From contig NZ_BIMC01000007.1 of NCBI RefSeq assembly GCF_004000885.1, positions 1 to 64,000 of the forward strand: 64,000 bases of DNA. The letters run 5' to 3'. The notes under the pieces were generated by a model. That model did not search any database, had not been told where the DNA came from, and saw only the letters and a program-made list of their open reading frames with translations. The position numbers and the translations under genes are program-made. Positions 7,881-15,823 of the stretch are shown one piece after another. The stretch is from Paenibacillus glucanolyticus NBRC 15330 (GTDB lineage Bacteria > Bacillota > Bacilli > Paenibacillales > Paenibacillaceae). Position 1 is the stretch's first letter; the number at the start of each line of letters is the position of its first letter.

Positions 7881-7896
7881 CAACAATTCTAAGTTG
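7881..7896 (-). promoter_or_regulatory. Candidate MarR operator
   Basis: CAAC-AATTCTAA-GTTG is an inverted repeat in an AT-rich stretch upstream of marR, of the size typical of MarR binding sites. Confidence 0.4.
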
Positions 7897-8013
7897 TAAA
7901 CACCATTTTCATGATTTTCATTCCTTTTAACCCTTATATACAGATGATATCCACTTAATTACTTAAAAAGTTCAAAGTTTATTTCACATGTTTGAAGTGG
8001 ATTTCTTCCGAGA

Positions 8014-8055
8014 AAAAAGGGCGCCTCCGATCCATAAGATCTTACGGCACCCCTT
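8014..8055 (-). terminator. Terminator of the AAA ATPase gene
   Basis: On the minus strand GGGTGCCG pairs with CGGAGGCGCCC, followed by six T. Confidence 0.75.
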
Positions 8056-8068
8056 GCTGTTATGTTAG

Positions 8069-8836
8069 CTATTCCTCATCGTCTGCAAACAATTCGCGAA
8101 GCATCGCTCCCCGATTGTTAACAAATTCCTTCGTGATCATATAATGGTCCGTATCTTCCAAGCTCGATTCCTCCACCCCGTCGGAGGTCAGCTTGTATAT
8201 AATGGAATCCGGATAAGCCATGACGATAGGGGAATGGGTGGAAATAATAAACTGCGAATCCTTCTGCACCAGATCGTGAATTCGCCTCAGCAGCGCTAAC
8301 TGACGGAACGGGGACAGCGCCGCTTCCGGCTCGTCCATAATATAGAGCCCGTTTCCCCAAAAGCGATGCAAAAAGGTGGCAAAAAACGATTCACCATGTG
8401 ACTGCTGATGGAGCGATTTGCCGCCGTAGGAATCTTTAATGGGAGGGCCGATGCTCTCTTCGGCATCCAACCGGTCGATATTTGTCGCGACGTTATAATA
8501 ACTCTCCGCCCGGAAGAAAAACCCGTCACGCGGTTTCCGCGCGCCCCGGACGGTTCGAATATATTCGTGCAGCTTGGAATGGGTCTCCTCGGTCGAGAAC
8601 GAGAAATTTATCGTCCCCCCTTCCGGATTAAATCCGAGCGCCGTCGCAATCGCTTCCAGCAGCGTCGATTTCCCCATGCCGTTCTCCCCGACGATATAAG
8701 TAACCTTCGGATGAAAATCCAGCCCGTCCAAGCCCGCTACAGCCGGCAGATTAAAAGGATATTCATGAAATGAAGGAATCCGCTCCCTCATCAGCTCAAC
8801 ACTTCTCAGATAGGCAAGCATAACCGAACGATCCAA
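8069..8836 (-). CDS. AAA-type ATPase of the ABC/SMC-like class (COG3910-like)
   Basis: A 255-residue soluble ATPase. Walker A is GENGMGKST near residue 50, an ABC-like signature is HGES, Walker B is LYIMDEPEAALSP, and the switch His lies in FIISTHSPIVMA. The architecture is that of single-domain predicted ATPases with an SMC/RecF-like head but no coiled coil. The start is taken as the TTG at 8836 because AAGGAGGG lies seven bases upstream; the frame extends further to 8968 without support. No nuclease or toxin partner adjoins it, so this is not an obvious OLD or Gabija-type defence pair. The cellular role is unknown. Confidence 0.82.
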   Translation of the reverse strand: MDRSVMLAYLRSVELMRERIPSFHEYPFNLPAVAGLDGLDFHPKVTYIVGENGMGKSTLLEAIATALGFNPEGGTINFSFSTEETHSKLHEYIRTVRGARKPRDGFFFRAESYYNVATNIDRLDAEESIGPPIKDSYGGKSLHQQSHGESFFATFLHRFWGNGLYIMDEPEAALSPFRQLALLRRIHDLVQKDSQFIISTHSPIVMAYPDSIIYKLTSDGVEESSLEDTDHYMITKEFVNNRGAMLRELFADDEE

Positions 8837-8943
8837 CCCTTTCCCTCCTTGGTCTCCATAAGCAATTCCTGGATCTACTATATAACATTCCTGCCTCTGT
8901 TCCAATTCGGAGAGCGGTTGCTTGCCGCCACCCTTGCAGCCAC

Positions 8944-8993
8944 AAAAAAAGCGCGCTATCACAGACAATGGATGGGAGCCTGTGACGGCGCGC
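8944..8993 (-). terminator. Terminator of the P-loop kinase gene
   Basis: GCGCGCTATCACAG (8951-8964) pairs with CTGTGACGGCGCGC (8980-8993) with one mismatch. Seven T follow on the minus strand. Confidence 0.9.
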
Positions 8994-9016
8994 TTCTTCT
9001 ATATATGCCAAGCGAA

Positions 9017-9607
9017 CTATTCGCGAACGATAAATTGATAGAGATCCTCGACCTTCTCTTCCGTTAAATCTCCACTGTTATCAAACACCTTGATTGATGC
9101 TTGCGGAATATCCCAGTTCACTTCCGGAACAAATTCGACGCGCTTCTTAAAGTCGTCCCAGTGATCAAGCTTCCACTGATCCCGCTCGGTCCGTCTGTCA
9201 ATGATCCGCTCCTTCTGCAAATCCATATCCTGAAGCGCAACCACAATGACCTTCACATCCACATCCTTCTTCGTTAACCCCGCAGACGTAATAACCTCTT
9301 CGATCCATTCGCGGTTTTTGAGCTCGGCGGTAAACGGAGAAATCATGAACACGTTCTGTCCTGCATTCAAGTTCTCGATGCAAATATCCTTGGTTGTATC
9401 ATACTCCAGATCACGCAGATTCTCTTTATAGAAAGAAGAGTCCCGATCGTTTGGATCATGGCCGTTACTTTCAAGGAACTTCTCAACAAAGCGTCCTCCA
9501 ACCGTATCACGGTCGAGAAATGCAGCCGGCATGCGGACTGCCAGCTTTTTGGCTACTGTAGTTTTACCTGTACCTGCTACCCCAACAAAAAACACCAATT
9601 TTTGCAA
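9017..9607 (-). CDS. P-loop AAA/kinase-like ATP-binding protein
   Basis: A 196-residue P-loop protein with Walker A GVAGTGKTT at residues 9-17, an AFLDRDTV motif after it and a lid-like segment rich in Arg (KERIIDRRTERDQW). This layout resembles small-molecule or zeta-toxin-like kinases (AAA_33). The start codon is TTG at 9607, preceded by GGAGGGG. No antitoxin-like ORF adjoins it, so a toxin role is not indicated. The substrate is unknown. It has its own terminator. Confidence 0.75.
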   Translation of the reverse strand: MQKLVFFVGVAGTGKTTVAKKLAVRMPAAFLDRDTVGGRFVEKFLESNGHDPNDRDSSFYKENLRDLEYDTTKDICIENLNAGQNVFMISPFTAELKNREWIEEVITSAGLTKKDVDVKVIVVALQDMDLQKERIIDRRTERDQWKLDHWDDFKKRVEFVPEVNWDIPQASIKVFDNSGDLTEEKVEDLYQFIVRE

Positions 9608-9660
9608 AATGATACCCCTCCATATCCTATCTCCCCGGTTCTAATTCCTGACCATTATAA

Positions 9661-10206
9661 CTAAACGCGTTCTGTCCGATAACGGGTTTCTTCAATAAGT
9701 TCCTCCATCGCGGAGGCCAGGCGTTCCTGCAGCACTTCCGCTACATCGAATCCGCCTTCCTCGGTACGGGCTACCTGAGCATCCACCGCATACACCCCGC
9801 CCAGAATATGCCGGGCACCGATGGATGAAAGCACCGGCTTCAGTGAATAGTCAATCGCCAGCAGATGTGCAAGACTGCCGCCAATGAACATCGGAAGCAC
9901 AATCTTACCAGCCAAACCTTTTTCCGGAATAAGGTCTAGAAAGGTCTTCAGCACACCCGTGAACGAAGCTTTATAAACCGGACTTGCCACAATCACGGCA
10001 TCCGCTTCGGCCACAAGACCGTTCGCTTTGACAATATGCTCGCTCTCAAATTTCGTATGAATCAAATCCTCCGGCGGCAGTCCCGCCACGTCGATCCGGC
10101 TTACTTGGAAATGGGCAGCAGCGAGCGCCTGCTCCGCTATATCCATAACCGCATTCAAGCGGGATCCGACTGTAGGACTCCCGTTAATGATAACAGCTTT
10201 CGCCAT
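9661..10206 (-). CDS. ssuE: NADPH-dependent FMN reductase, SsuE family
   Basis: A 181-residue flavodoxin-like reductase that supplies reduced FMN to two-component monooxygenases, in the best-known case the alkanesulfonate monooxygenase SsuD. The phosphate-binding loop is INGSPTVGSRLN at the N-terminus. The ASPVYKASFTGVLKTFLDL segment is diagnostic for SsuE and allied FMN reductases. GAGGTG lies upstream of ATG 10206. No monooxygenase or sulfonate transporter is adjacent, so the partner is elsewhere. A separate promoter and a terminator-bearing leader precede the gene, suggesting control by premature termination. Confidence 0.88.
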   Translation of the reverse strand: MAKAVIINGSPTVGSRLNAVMDIAEQALAAAHFQVSRIDVAGLPPEDLIHTKFESEHIVKANGLVAEADAVIVASPVYKASFTGVLKTFLDLIPEKGLAGKIVLPMFIGGSLAHLLAIDYSLKPVLSSIGARHILGGVYAVDAQVARTEEGGFDVAEVLQERLASAMEELIEETRYRTERV

Positions 10207-10271
10207 AACAATTCACCTCGGCTAACCTTATAATGTCATCCTTATCCGTTCCATAAAACAGCTATTAATCT

Positions 10272-10371
10272 CAGAAAAAAAAGACTTCACATGGTACTGC
10301 AAAGTCTTCTGGTGATTGGCTTGCTTGATCCGACTTTAACAGATATAAATCAGGGCAAACTTGTCAGAATT
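10272..10371 (-). ncRNA. Terminator-bearing leader or small RNA upstream of ssuE
   Basis: A predicted transcript of about 100 nt starts near 10371 and ends at AAGACTT-loop-AAGTCTT (10308-10281) followed by eight T. An upstream AAAGTC segment (+ strand GACTTT, 10332-10337) is a perfect complement of the GACTTT that forms the terminator's 5' arm, giving a simple antiterminator. It does not match the SAM, T-box, FMN or TPP patterns I know. It could be an unknown riboswitch or a free sRNA. Confidence 0.5.
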
Positions 10372-10377
10372 AATATC

Positions 10378-10407
10378 ATCGTATCAATGTGTCCGCGCTT
10401 TTGTCAA
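10378..10407 (-). promoter_or_regulatory. Sigma-A promoter of the ssuE leader
   Basis: TTGACA (10407-10402), an 18-base spacer and TACGAT (10383-10378). Confidence 0.6.
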
Positions 10408-10530
10408 TGCAGCAGGGAACGGTCGGAAAAACAAACCGCAGATGGCAGTAACCAGTGATAACGAATGAGGGAGATAGCCTTCTTGTGGATCCGATTGATG
10501 AACATACGTATCGATCGCTCAATGGGCAGA

Positions 10531-11346
10531 TCAGGATGTAACGGTCCCCTTCTCAGGAAGCAGCGGCGAATACATCATAAGCGCATGATTCTCCGTGATC
10601 CACTCATCATGAATCAGCTTGCCTTCCCTGCTGAACACCTTACGCCCGATGTCATTATGCCTCGCATATCCGCCCCACGCTTCCTGGGTTATGCGATGAT
10701 CTCGTTCATAAACTTCATAGCTATAGAGCGGCACGGCGGTGGAGCGCCATTCTCCAATTAGTGCCTCCTCTGACACATGTACCGCCAGCTGGTAGGTGTC
10801 GCTGGTTGGATTATAGATCTGAAGGTCCAAATAATTATAGGCACACGTAGCTCCGCTGCCAAACGGTTGGGTCCGATTCGAGTCCGGAAAAACATCGTAG
10901 CTGTGCCGATGCCGCTCCCTCACTTCAAGCGGGGTGTGCAGGGTCATCCAGTAGATGAGGTTGGAGAGTTGGCACAGCCCTCCGCCCACACCGGCCTTAA
11001 AACCTCCATAAAACAAAACCATGCCGTCTACATACCCTTTCCTGCGGGTCGGACGTCCAATGGTCCTCCAATAGGACAGCGTCTCTCCCGGTCGGATCAG
11101 AAGTCCGTCCAAATGACGAACGGCAAGACGCAGGTTGATCGCCTTATTATGCTGATACCACATATCAACATTCTTCAACTGGCGTTTTAGCGGAGTTTGG
11201 TGCCCGAATACCGAATAGTCCAATGGCGCTGAAGCATGAGTACGCGCGAGTTTACTGCTGCTCTTCATCCATTCCCAATAACGCCGGCAGGTGAAATACT
11301 GCTTGCCTGCCCATAAGCGGAATTTTGACCGTTTGACGGGTTTCAT
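10531..11346 (-). CDS. VanW family protein
   Basis: A 271-residue VanW-domain protein. The family hallmarks are GETLSYWRTIGRPTRRKGY, GVGGGLCQLSNLIYW and the region HRHSYDVFPDSNRT, followed by the YNYLDLQIYNPT strand. VanW proteins are named from vancomycin resistance clusters, but their biochemical role is unresolved and most copies are unrelated to resistance; no vanHAX-like genes are here. Start 11346 has GGAGG eleven bases upstream; a longer frame to 11409 is less well supported. There is no signal peptide in this form. Confidence 0.88.
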   Translation of the reverse strand: MKPVKRSKFRLWAGKQYFTCRRYWEWMKSSSKLARTHASAPLDYSVFGHQTPLKRQLKNVDMWYQHNKAINLRLAVRHLDGLLIRPGETLSYWRTIGRPTRRKGYVDGMVLFYGGFKAGVGGGLCQLSNLIYWMTLHTPLEVRERHRHSYDVFPDSNRTQPFGSGATCAYNYLDLQIYNPTSDTYQLAVHVSEEALIGEWRSTAVPLYSYEVYERDHRITQEAWGGYARHNDIGRKVFSREGKLIHDEWITENHALMMYSPLLPEKGTVTS

Positions 11347-11560
11347 CAGGTGACCGTCCTCCCTTGGGTCATTCGATTTAAATTTTGGAAATATTTTACC
11401 ACACTGCAACCAAAAGATCGTGTGAAAATTGGCAGGAACTCCTCAGGCATACGATCTTTCTCCTATTTCGGCCGTAAACGGCACCCGGGACTGGGCGAAT
11501 GCATAGAGATAAGTAATGCATCATCAATCCATGTCATTGATATACCAGAGGAGGAATGAA

Positions 11561-12469
11561 ATGAAGCCCCAGCAGCCCATTCCATATATAGGCTCCAAAA
11601 CCGAATGCAAGGAGCAGCCGATCGCCTTCCCTCCCCAGCATCAAAACTGCCAGCCTGGTTTAGAGAGCCTGATGTCGCCGCGCCCGATCAGTGAGGACCC
11701 CGCCTACCGGGGCAGCGGTAAGCTGGATGGCAAAGTCGCCATTGTAACCGGGGGCGACAGCGGCATAGGCAAAGCGACGGCCATTGCTTTTGCCAAGGAA
11801 GGTGCCGATCTGGTCATTCCATACTTATATGAGACCTCGGATGCCGAAGTCACTAAACAACGAATCGAATCGCTTGGCAAACGCTGTCTTCTGATGAAAA
11901 TCGATCTGCGGTACAAAAAGAACTGCGAGACCGTGGTTAACGAGACATTAGCCTGCTTTGGCAAGGTGGATGTGCTCGTGAACAACCATGCCGTTCAATA
12001 TGTACAGCACAGCATTTTGGATATTACGGAAGAACAGCTGTATCACACCTATCAGAGTAATATCTTTCCTTTTTTCTTCATGATTCAAGCCGCCCTGCCT
12101 CACATGAAATCCGGAGCCTCTATCATTAATACGGCCTCCATTACCGCTTATGAAGGATTTAAGGAGCTTATCGATTATTCCTCAACCAAAGGCGCCATTG
12201 TCTCCCTGACCCGATCCCTGGCCCTTTCGCTAGTGGATCAAGGCATCCGCGTCAATTCCGTCGCTCCGGGCTCAGTATGGACACCGCTCATACCTTCCAG
12301 CTTCTCTGCCGACGAGGTTGCCGTATTCGGAACGAATTCACCGATGAAGCGGGCCGCACAGCCCTATGAGTTGGCACCAGCCTATGTCTACCTGGCTTCG
12401 TCCATCACCTCTTCTTTTGTCACGGGTCAGGCCATTCACGTAAACGGCGGAGAGATGGTCACCAGCTAG
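11561..12469 (+). CDS. Short-chain dehydrogenase, general stress protein 39 (YdaD) type
   Basis: A 302-residue SDR with a 45-residue N-terminal extension rich in Pro and Gln, as in the YdaD/GS39 group. The cofactor loop is TGGDSGIGKA, the NNHA motif replaces NNAG, the catalytic pair is YSSTK, and a late PGSVWTPL segment follows. The C-terminus GQAIHVNGGEMVTS is typical. AGAGGAGG lies upstream of ATG 11561. Homologues are induced by general stress in Bacillus; the substrate is not known. The membrane-protein gene follows in the same direction. Confidence 0.9.
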   Translation: MKPQQPIPYIGSKTECKEQPIAFPPQHQNCQPGLESLMSPRPISEDPAYRGSGKLDGKVAIVTGGDSGIGKATAIAFAKEGADLVIPYLYETSDAEVTKQRIESLGKRCLLMKIDLRYKKNCETVVNETLACFGKVDVLVNNHAVQYVQHSILDITEEQLYHTYQSNIFPFFFMIQAALPHMKSGASIINTASITAYEGFKELIDYSSTKGAIVSLTRSLALSLVDQGIRVNSVAPGSVWTPLIPSSFSADEVAVFGTNSPMKRAAQPYELAPAYVYLASSITSSFVTGQAIHVNGGEMVTS

Positions 12470-12522
12470 TATGGATTCAGCAGACGTTCGTGGAAATGAA
12501 TATCAAGCAGAGGATGTGTATC

Positions 12523-12978
12523 ATGAATACCGGTATTCCCAGACGGTCCGGCCGTATGGACATGGGGTTTTACGCGTTAAACAAGCTGGCAAGCGCCGGC
12601 ATTGCCGTGTTATTGCTGAGCCTGCTCGACTGGGTGTGGCCTTCCAGCGCTGAAAGGGCCTCGGCATGGTTAGGACTTTACATGCCGCAGGAGCACTGGG
12701 TATATGGATATGCGTTGACGGCCTCTCTCGCGGCCGACGCTATCCTCTCGTTCCTGCCCACACTGCATAAAGGCAAACAAGCCGCCGTGTACGGAGCGGT
12801 CGGATTTCTGTTCTTCGCCCTGTTTACGGGCGGCAATCCGGAACATCTGTGGATCCGCGCAGCAGCTGGAACGCTTACACTTCTCCTGTTCTTGTGGGGG
12901 AAGCATGCCTTCTCCAGCCAATCCCTGGCCACCCCTTTCTTTGCGTTGGCCGTCCCCGTGCTGTGCTGGGTGATCTGA
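12523..12978 (+). CDS. Hypothetical small membrane protein
   Basis: A 151-residue protein with about four hydrophobic helices: an N-terminal MDMGFYALNKL segment leading into the first helix, then WVYGYALTASLAADAILSFLP, AAVYGAVGFLFFALFTGG and two C-terminal helices. I do not recognise a family. AGAGGA lies eight bases before the chosen ATG; an in-frame ATG at 12490 would add 11 residues. It is probably co-transcribed with the SDR gene 50 bases upstream. A palindromic terminator follows. Confidence 0.65.
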   Translation: MNTGIPRRSGRMDMGFYALNKLASAGIAVLLLSLLDWVWPSSAERASAWLGLYMPQEHWVYGYALTASLAADAILSFLPTLHKGKQAAVYGAVGFLFFALFTGGNPEHLWIRAAAGTLTLLLFLWGKHAFSSQSLATPFFALAVPVLCWVI

Positions 12979-12993
12979 TCCGTCGTTTTTAAC

Positions 12994-13028
12994 AAGAAGA
13001 AGGGCCTTCTGATGAAGGCCCTTCTAGT
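12994..13028. terminator. Bidirectional hairpin between convergent genes
   Basis: AGAAGGGCCTTC (12998-13009) and GAAGGCCCTTCT (13014-13025) form a near-perfect hairpin, with a TTTTT tract on the minus side about 10 bases away. Confidence 0.7.
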
Positions 13029-14777
13029 TCAAAGCATATCAATGACATCCCCGGCGATGACCGATGCGGGATGTCCCCGGTGCCGTGCGGCCCGCTCACC
13101 GGCACGGCCATGCAGCCACACACCGAGCGCGGCTGCAGACGGACCGGCATAACCTTGCGCCAGCAGGCTGGCAATGATGCCGGTGAGCACGTCCCCGGTA
13201 CCTCCGGTCGCCATGCCGGAGGTACCGGTTGTGTTGATGTAAGCCTGTCCGTCCGGCGAAGCCACCACGGTACGCGCCCCCTTGAGCACGAGGGTAACCC
13301 CGTGCTCGGCAGCAAACCCTGCAGCGGCACCGATCCGGTCCTGCTGCAGCTCCGCGGTCGGCGTGCCCAGCAGCCGGGACATTTCCCCTGGATGCGGAGT
13401 CAGCACCGTGGCCGCGGAACGCGGTTTCCAGGCGCTGAAATCGCCGGACGATGACAGCATATTAAGCGCGTCGGCATCCACCACCAGCGGTCCTTCCCAC
13501 GCTTCCCACAGTCGCCGAAGCCATCTGGAGTCCCCGTCAAAGCGGCCGAGTCCAGGACCTACAGCCAGCACGTCCCGGGTCTTGGCGAGCTCCAGCACCC
13601 GCTCAGCGGAGGCTTCGTTCCAGTTGCCTCCACTCTCTTCATCTGTTGCCGGAGCGAGCATGATTTCCGGTGCAGCTCCGCTTAGCGGCAGCACCAGGCT
13701 GGCGGGCAGCGCCCAGGTCACGAGGCCGCAGCCCGCGCTAAGCGCCGCACGGGAAGCGAGCAAACCTGCGCCGCTCATCGTGCGGCTGCCGCCTACGGTC
13801 AGCACATGACCGTAGGTGCCTTTATGTCCTTCCGCCGTGCGATAACGCGTGACATCCGCATCCAGCTCCGTCCGAAGGACCTGCGGGGTGAGCAGGTGCG
13901 TGCGGACGCCCTGCTCCCGGCACAGCGATGCAGGGATGCCGATGGAGCGCACCACCACCCGGCCTGTCGACTCGGCGCCGGGGTGCTGCACCAAGCCTCG
14001 CTTCAGGAAAGCGAGGCACACCGTCACCGCCGCCGAGATGCACGGCTCATGCCGCGCGCCGGTATCGGCGTCCAGTCCGCTCGGAATATCCGCGGACACG
14101 ACCGGCAGGCCGCTGTCATTGGCGGCCTGGATCAACGCGGCGTAAGCGCCGCGGGGCGCGCCCGACGCGCCCGTGCCGAGCAGCGCGTCCACGATGCCGG
14201 TGAACGCGCCGTAGTCCACGGAGGCACGGCCGTGGACCAGAGTCGGGATGCCGAGCGCTGCCGCGGCATCCCGCTGCACCGCCGCCTCGCCGGTAAGCGA
14301 GGACGGCTCGGCGGCGTAGAGCAGCGTGACGCGTACGCCCGCGTCACGCAAGTGCCGGGCGGCGACCACGCCATCGCCGCCGTTATGGCCCTTGCCCACC
14401 AGAATGAGCCAGTGCTCCTGCGCAGAAAGCGCGGTGGGCAATCGCACGTCTCCGTCTAGGACAGGCGACGGACGGCTCATCTCCAGGGCAAGATCATTCG
14501 CGGCAAAAGGGGGGCCCATAGCAGTCGAATGCTCCGTTAAGGCTTCGCCTCGCTCCTGTCCGCTTGCCTGCGCAGGCGCGGAGGCAGTTCCGGCTGCTCC
14601 GCTCGTTCCGGAAGATGGTAAGCCGTTCCTTCTTCCTCGCTCCATCAGGCATAACTTCAAGACTTCCTCTGCGATCGCCTTGCCTGCATTTTCCATAAGT
14701 GCTGCCGCCGGAATACCGATCCTATGGATCACATGGTTGTCCAATGCCCTCATCTGTTCAGACGTCACAACATACAT
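13029..14777 (-). CDS. nnr: Bifunctional NAD(P)HX epimerase / ADP-dependent NAD(P)HX dehydratase
   Basis: A metabolite-repair enzyme that restores hydrated NADH and NADPH. The N-terminal YjeF_N epimerase domain begins at MYVVTSEQMRALD and carries GKGHNGGDGVVAARHL. The C-terminal YjeF_C dehydratase domain has the TPHPGEMSRLLGT motif and the GTSGMATGGTGDVLTG nucleotide site. At 582 residues it is longer than usual because an Ala/Gly/Ser/Pro-rich linker of about 70 residues (roughly 47-118) interrupts the epimerase domain between its first helix and the GKGHNGG loop. The gene is notably GC-rich and throws many antisense open frames. No partner genes adjoin. Confidence 0.93.
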   Translation of the reverse strand: MYVVTSEQMRALDNHVIHRIGIPAAALMENAGKAIAEEVLKLCLMERGRRNGLPSSGTSGAAGTASAPAQASGQERGEALTEHSTAMGPPFAANDLALEMSRPSPVLDGDVRLPTALSAQEHWLILVGKGHNGGDGVVAARHLRDAGVRVTLLYAAEPSSLTGEAAVQRDAAAALGIPTLVHGRASVDYGAFTGIVDALLGTGASGAPRGAYAALIQAANDSGLPVVSADIPSGLDADTGARHEPCISAAVTVCLAFLKRGLVQHPGAESTGRVVVRSIGIPASLCREQGVRTHLLTPQVLRTELDADVTRYRTAEGHKGTYGHVLTVGGSRTMSGAGLLASRAALSAGCGLVTWALPASLVLPLSGAAPEIMLAPATDEESGGNWNEASAERVLELAKTRDVLAVGPGLGRFDGDSRWLRRLWEAWEGPLVVDADALNMLSSSGDFSAWKPRSAATVLTPHPGEMSRLLGTPTAELQQDRIGAAAGFAAEHGVTLVLKGARTVVASPDGQAYINTTGTSGMATGGTGDVLTGIIASLLAQGYAGPSAAALGVWLHGRAGERAARHRGHPASVIAGDVIDML

Positions 14778-14849
14778 CCAAGCTCTCCCCTTTGCTTCGA
14801 TATACCTTACACCCTTGCGGCAATGACTGAGGCTGCATCTCCATTACAA

Positions 14850-15482
14850 CTAATAAGCAACGGTAAAACGGGACTTTACAAACTGGGGGTCATCCAGCTC
14901 ATCGATTATCGCAACGGCGTAATCCTCGACCGAAATCCGGCTGCTACCGCTCTCATCCGTCACCAGGCGGTCCATGCCAATCCGAAACTGTCCGGTTCGT
15001 CTTCCCGGCTCGATGATGGCTGCCGGACTGACATAAGTCCACTCCAAATCACATTCCTTATAGATCTCGTAAGCATCCGCATGCGCGCGGGCGAGCGGTC
15101 GGATCTCCTCCGGAAATTCAGGTGTATCCATAAGAGGCACCCCGCTGTCCGCAATAAGACTTCCTGCACCCCCAGCAATCAGCAGACGGGATACGCCGCC
15201 GCGTCTCGTTCCCTCCACAATAGTGCGCGCAGCAGCAAGGAGTTCCTCTTCCTGCCCGAATTTGGGACCAAATGCGCTGATCACGGCGTCATGACCTTGA
15301 ATAGCCTTCTCCAGCGATGAAGGATCCATCACGTCGGCCTCCGCTTTCTTCAACCGTTCATGCTCCGTATCCATCCGATTCGGATTACGCAGCACCGCCG
15401 TCACTTCATGACCCCGGCGCAGGGCTTCCTCTGTAATTCGTCTGCCTATCGTTCCACTTGCACCAATGATGGCTATATTCAT
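14850..15482 (-). CDS. NAD(P)-binding NmrA/YwnB-like protein
   Basis: A 210-residue Rossmann-fold protein of the atypical SDR (NAD(P)H-binding) class. It starts MNIAIIGASGTIGRR, with the G-x-x-G-x-x-G loop, and continues with AVLRNPNRM and ADVMDPSSLEKAIQGHDAVISAFGP. GGVSRLLIAGGAGSL and WTYVSPAAIIEPG are typical of the YwnB-like group. The catalytic Tyr-Lys pair of classical SDRs is absent, so the protein may bind rather than transform its ligand. The start at 15482 is preferred over 15488 because AAGGAG then lies eight bases away. It is a single gene. Confidence 0.85.
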   Translation of the reverse strand: MNIAIIGASGTIGRRITEEALRRGHEVTAVLRNPNRMDTEHERLKKAEADVMDPSSLEKAIQGHDAVISAFGPKFGQEEELLAAARTIVEGTRRGGVSRLLIAGGAGSLIADSGVPLMDTPEFPEEIRPLARAHADAYEIYKECDLEWTYVSPAAIIEPGRRTGQFRIGMDRLVTDESGSSRISVEDYAVAIIDELDDPQFVKSRFTVAY

Positions 15483-15823
15483 GTTCATCGCTCCTTAGAC
15501 TTAAAATTATACTATATCATCCTTCTTCATAAGCGGCATCTATTCTACAGTCCATAGCTTGTCCACCCCCAGCCTTGCTTAGGCAAGACTCTTCTCCTAA
15601 TTAATTATCCGGTTATGTTCCTCTTCAAACTCCTATTATGCATCTTTACACCCATAATAAAGCCTAAAGACCTATAAAATACGGCAAAAGTAACTCCGAT
15701 ATATACGTAAGTGCTGCATAAATATGAATATAATTCTTTCACAATGACTTTAAGCGCAATCCTTACGTTGCATGCACCTGTCGATTCATGTCGTGTAAGA
15801 TATCGAAAGGAGAACAACCCTTT
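15483..15823. other. Intergenic region without a supported gene
   Basis: An AT-rich divergent promoter region between the NmrA-like gene and the secreted-protein gene. A minus-strand open frame here lacks a ribosome binding site and overlaps the opposite gene's translation signal. A small CTTGC/GCAAG hairpin lies near 15580. I see no certain promoter. Confidence 0.4.

Noticed and set aside
8069..8836. Anti-phage ATPase system (OLD, Gabija or Septu-like).
   Set aside because: The ATPase has no TOPRIM, nuclease or helicase partner and no extra domain; it stands alone between terminators.
9017..9607. Zeta-toxin or other toxin-antitoxin module.
   Set aside because: The P-loop protein has a zeta-like layout, but no small antitoxin gene adjoins it and both flanks are unrelated, separately terminated genes.
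13071..14459. Many long open frames on the plus strand and in other phases over the nnr gene.
   Set aside because: They result from the high GC content of nnr; their products are Arg/Pro/His-rich and none has a start signal.
15605..15817. A 70-codon minus-strand frame in the gap before the secreted-protein gene.
   Set aside because: No ribosome binding site, and its start overlaps the translation signal of the opposite gene.
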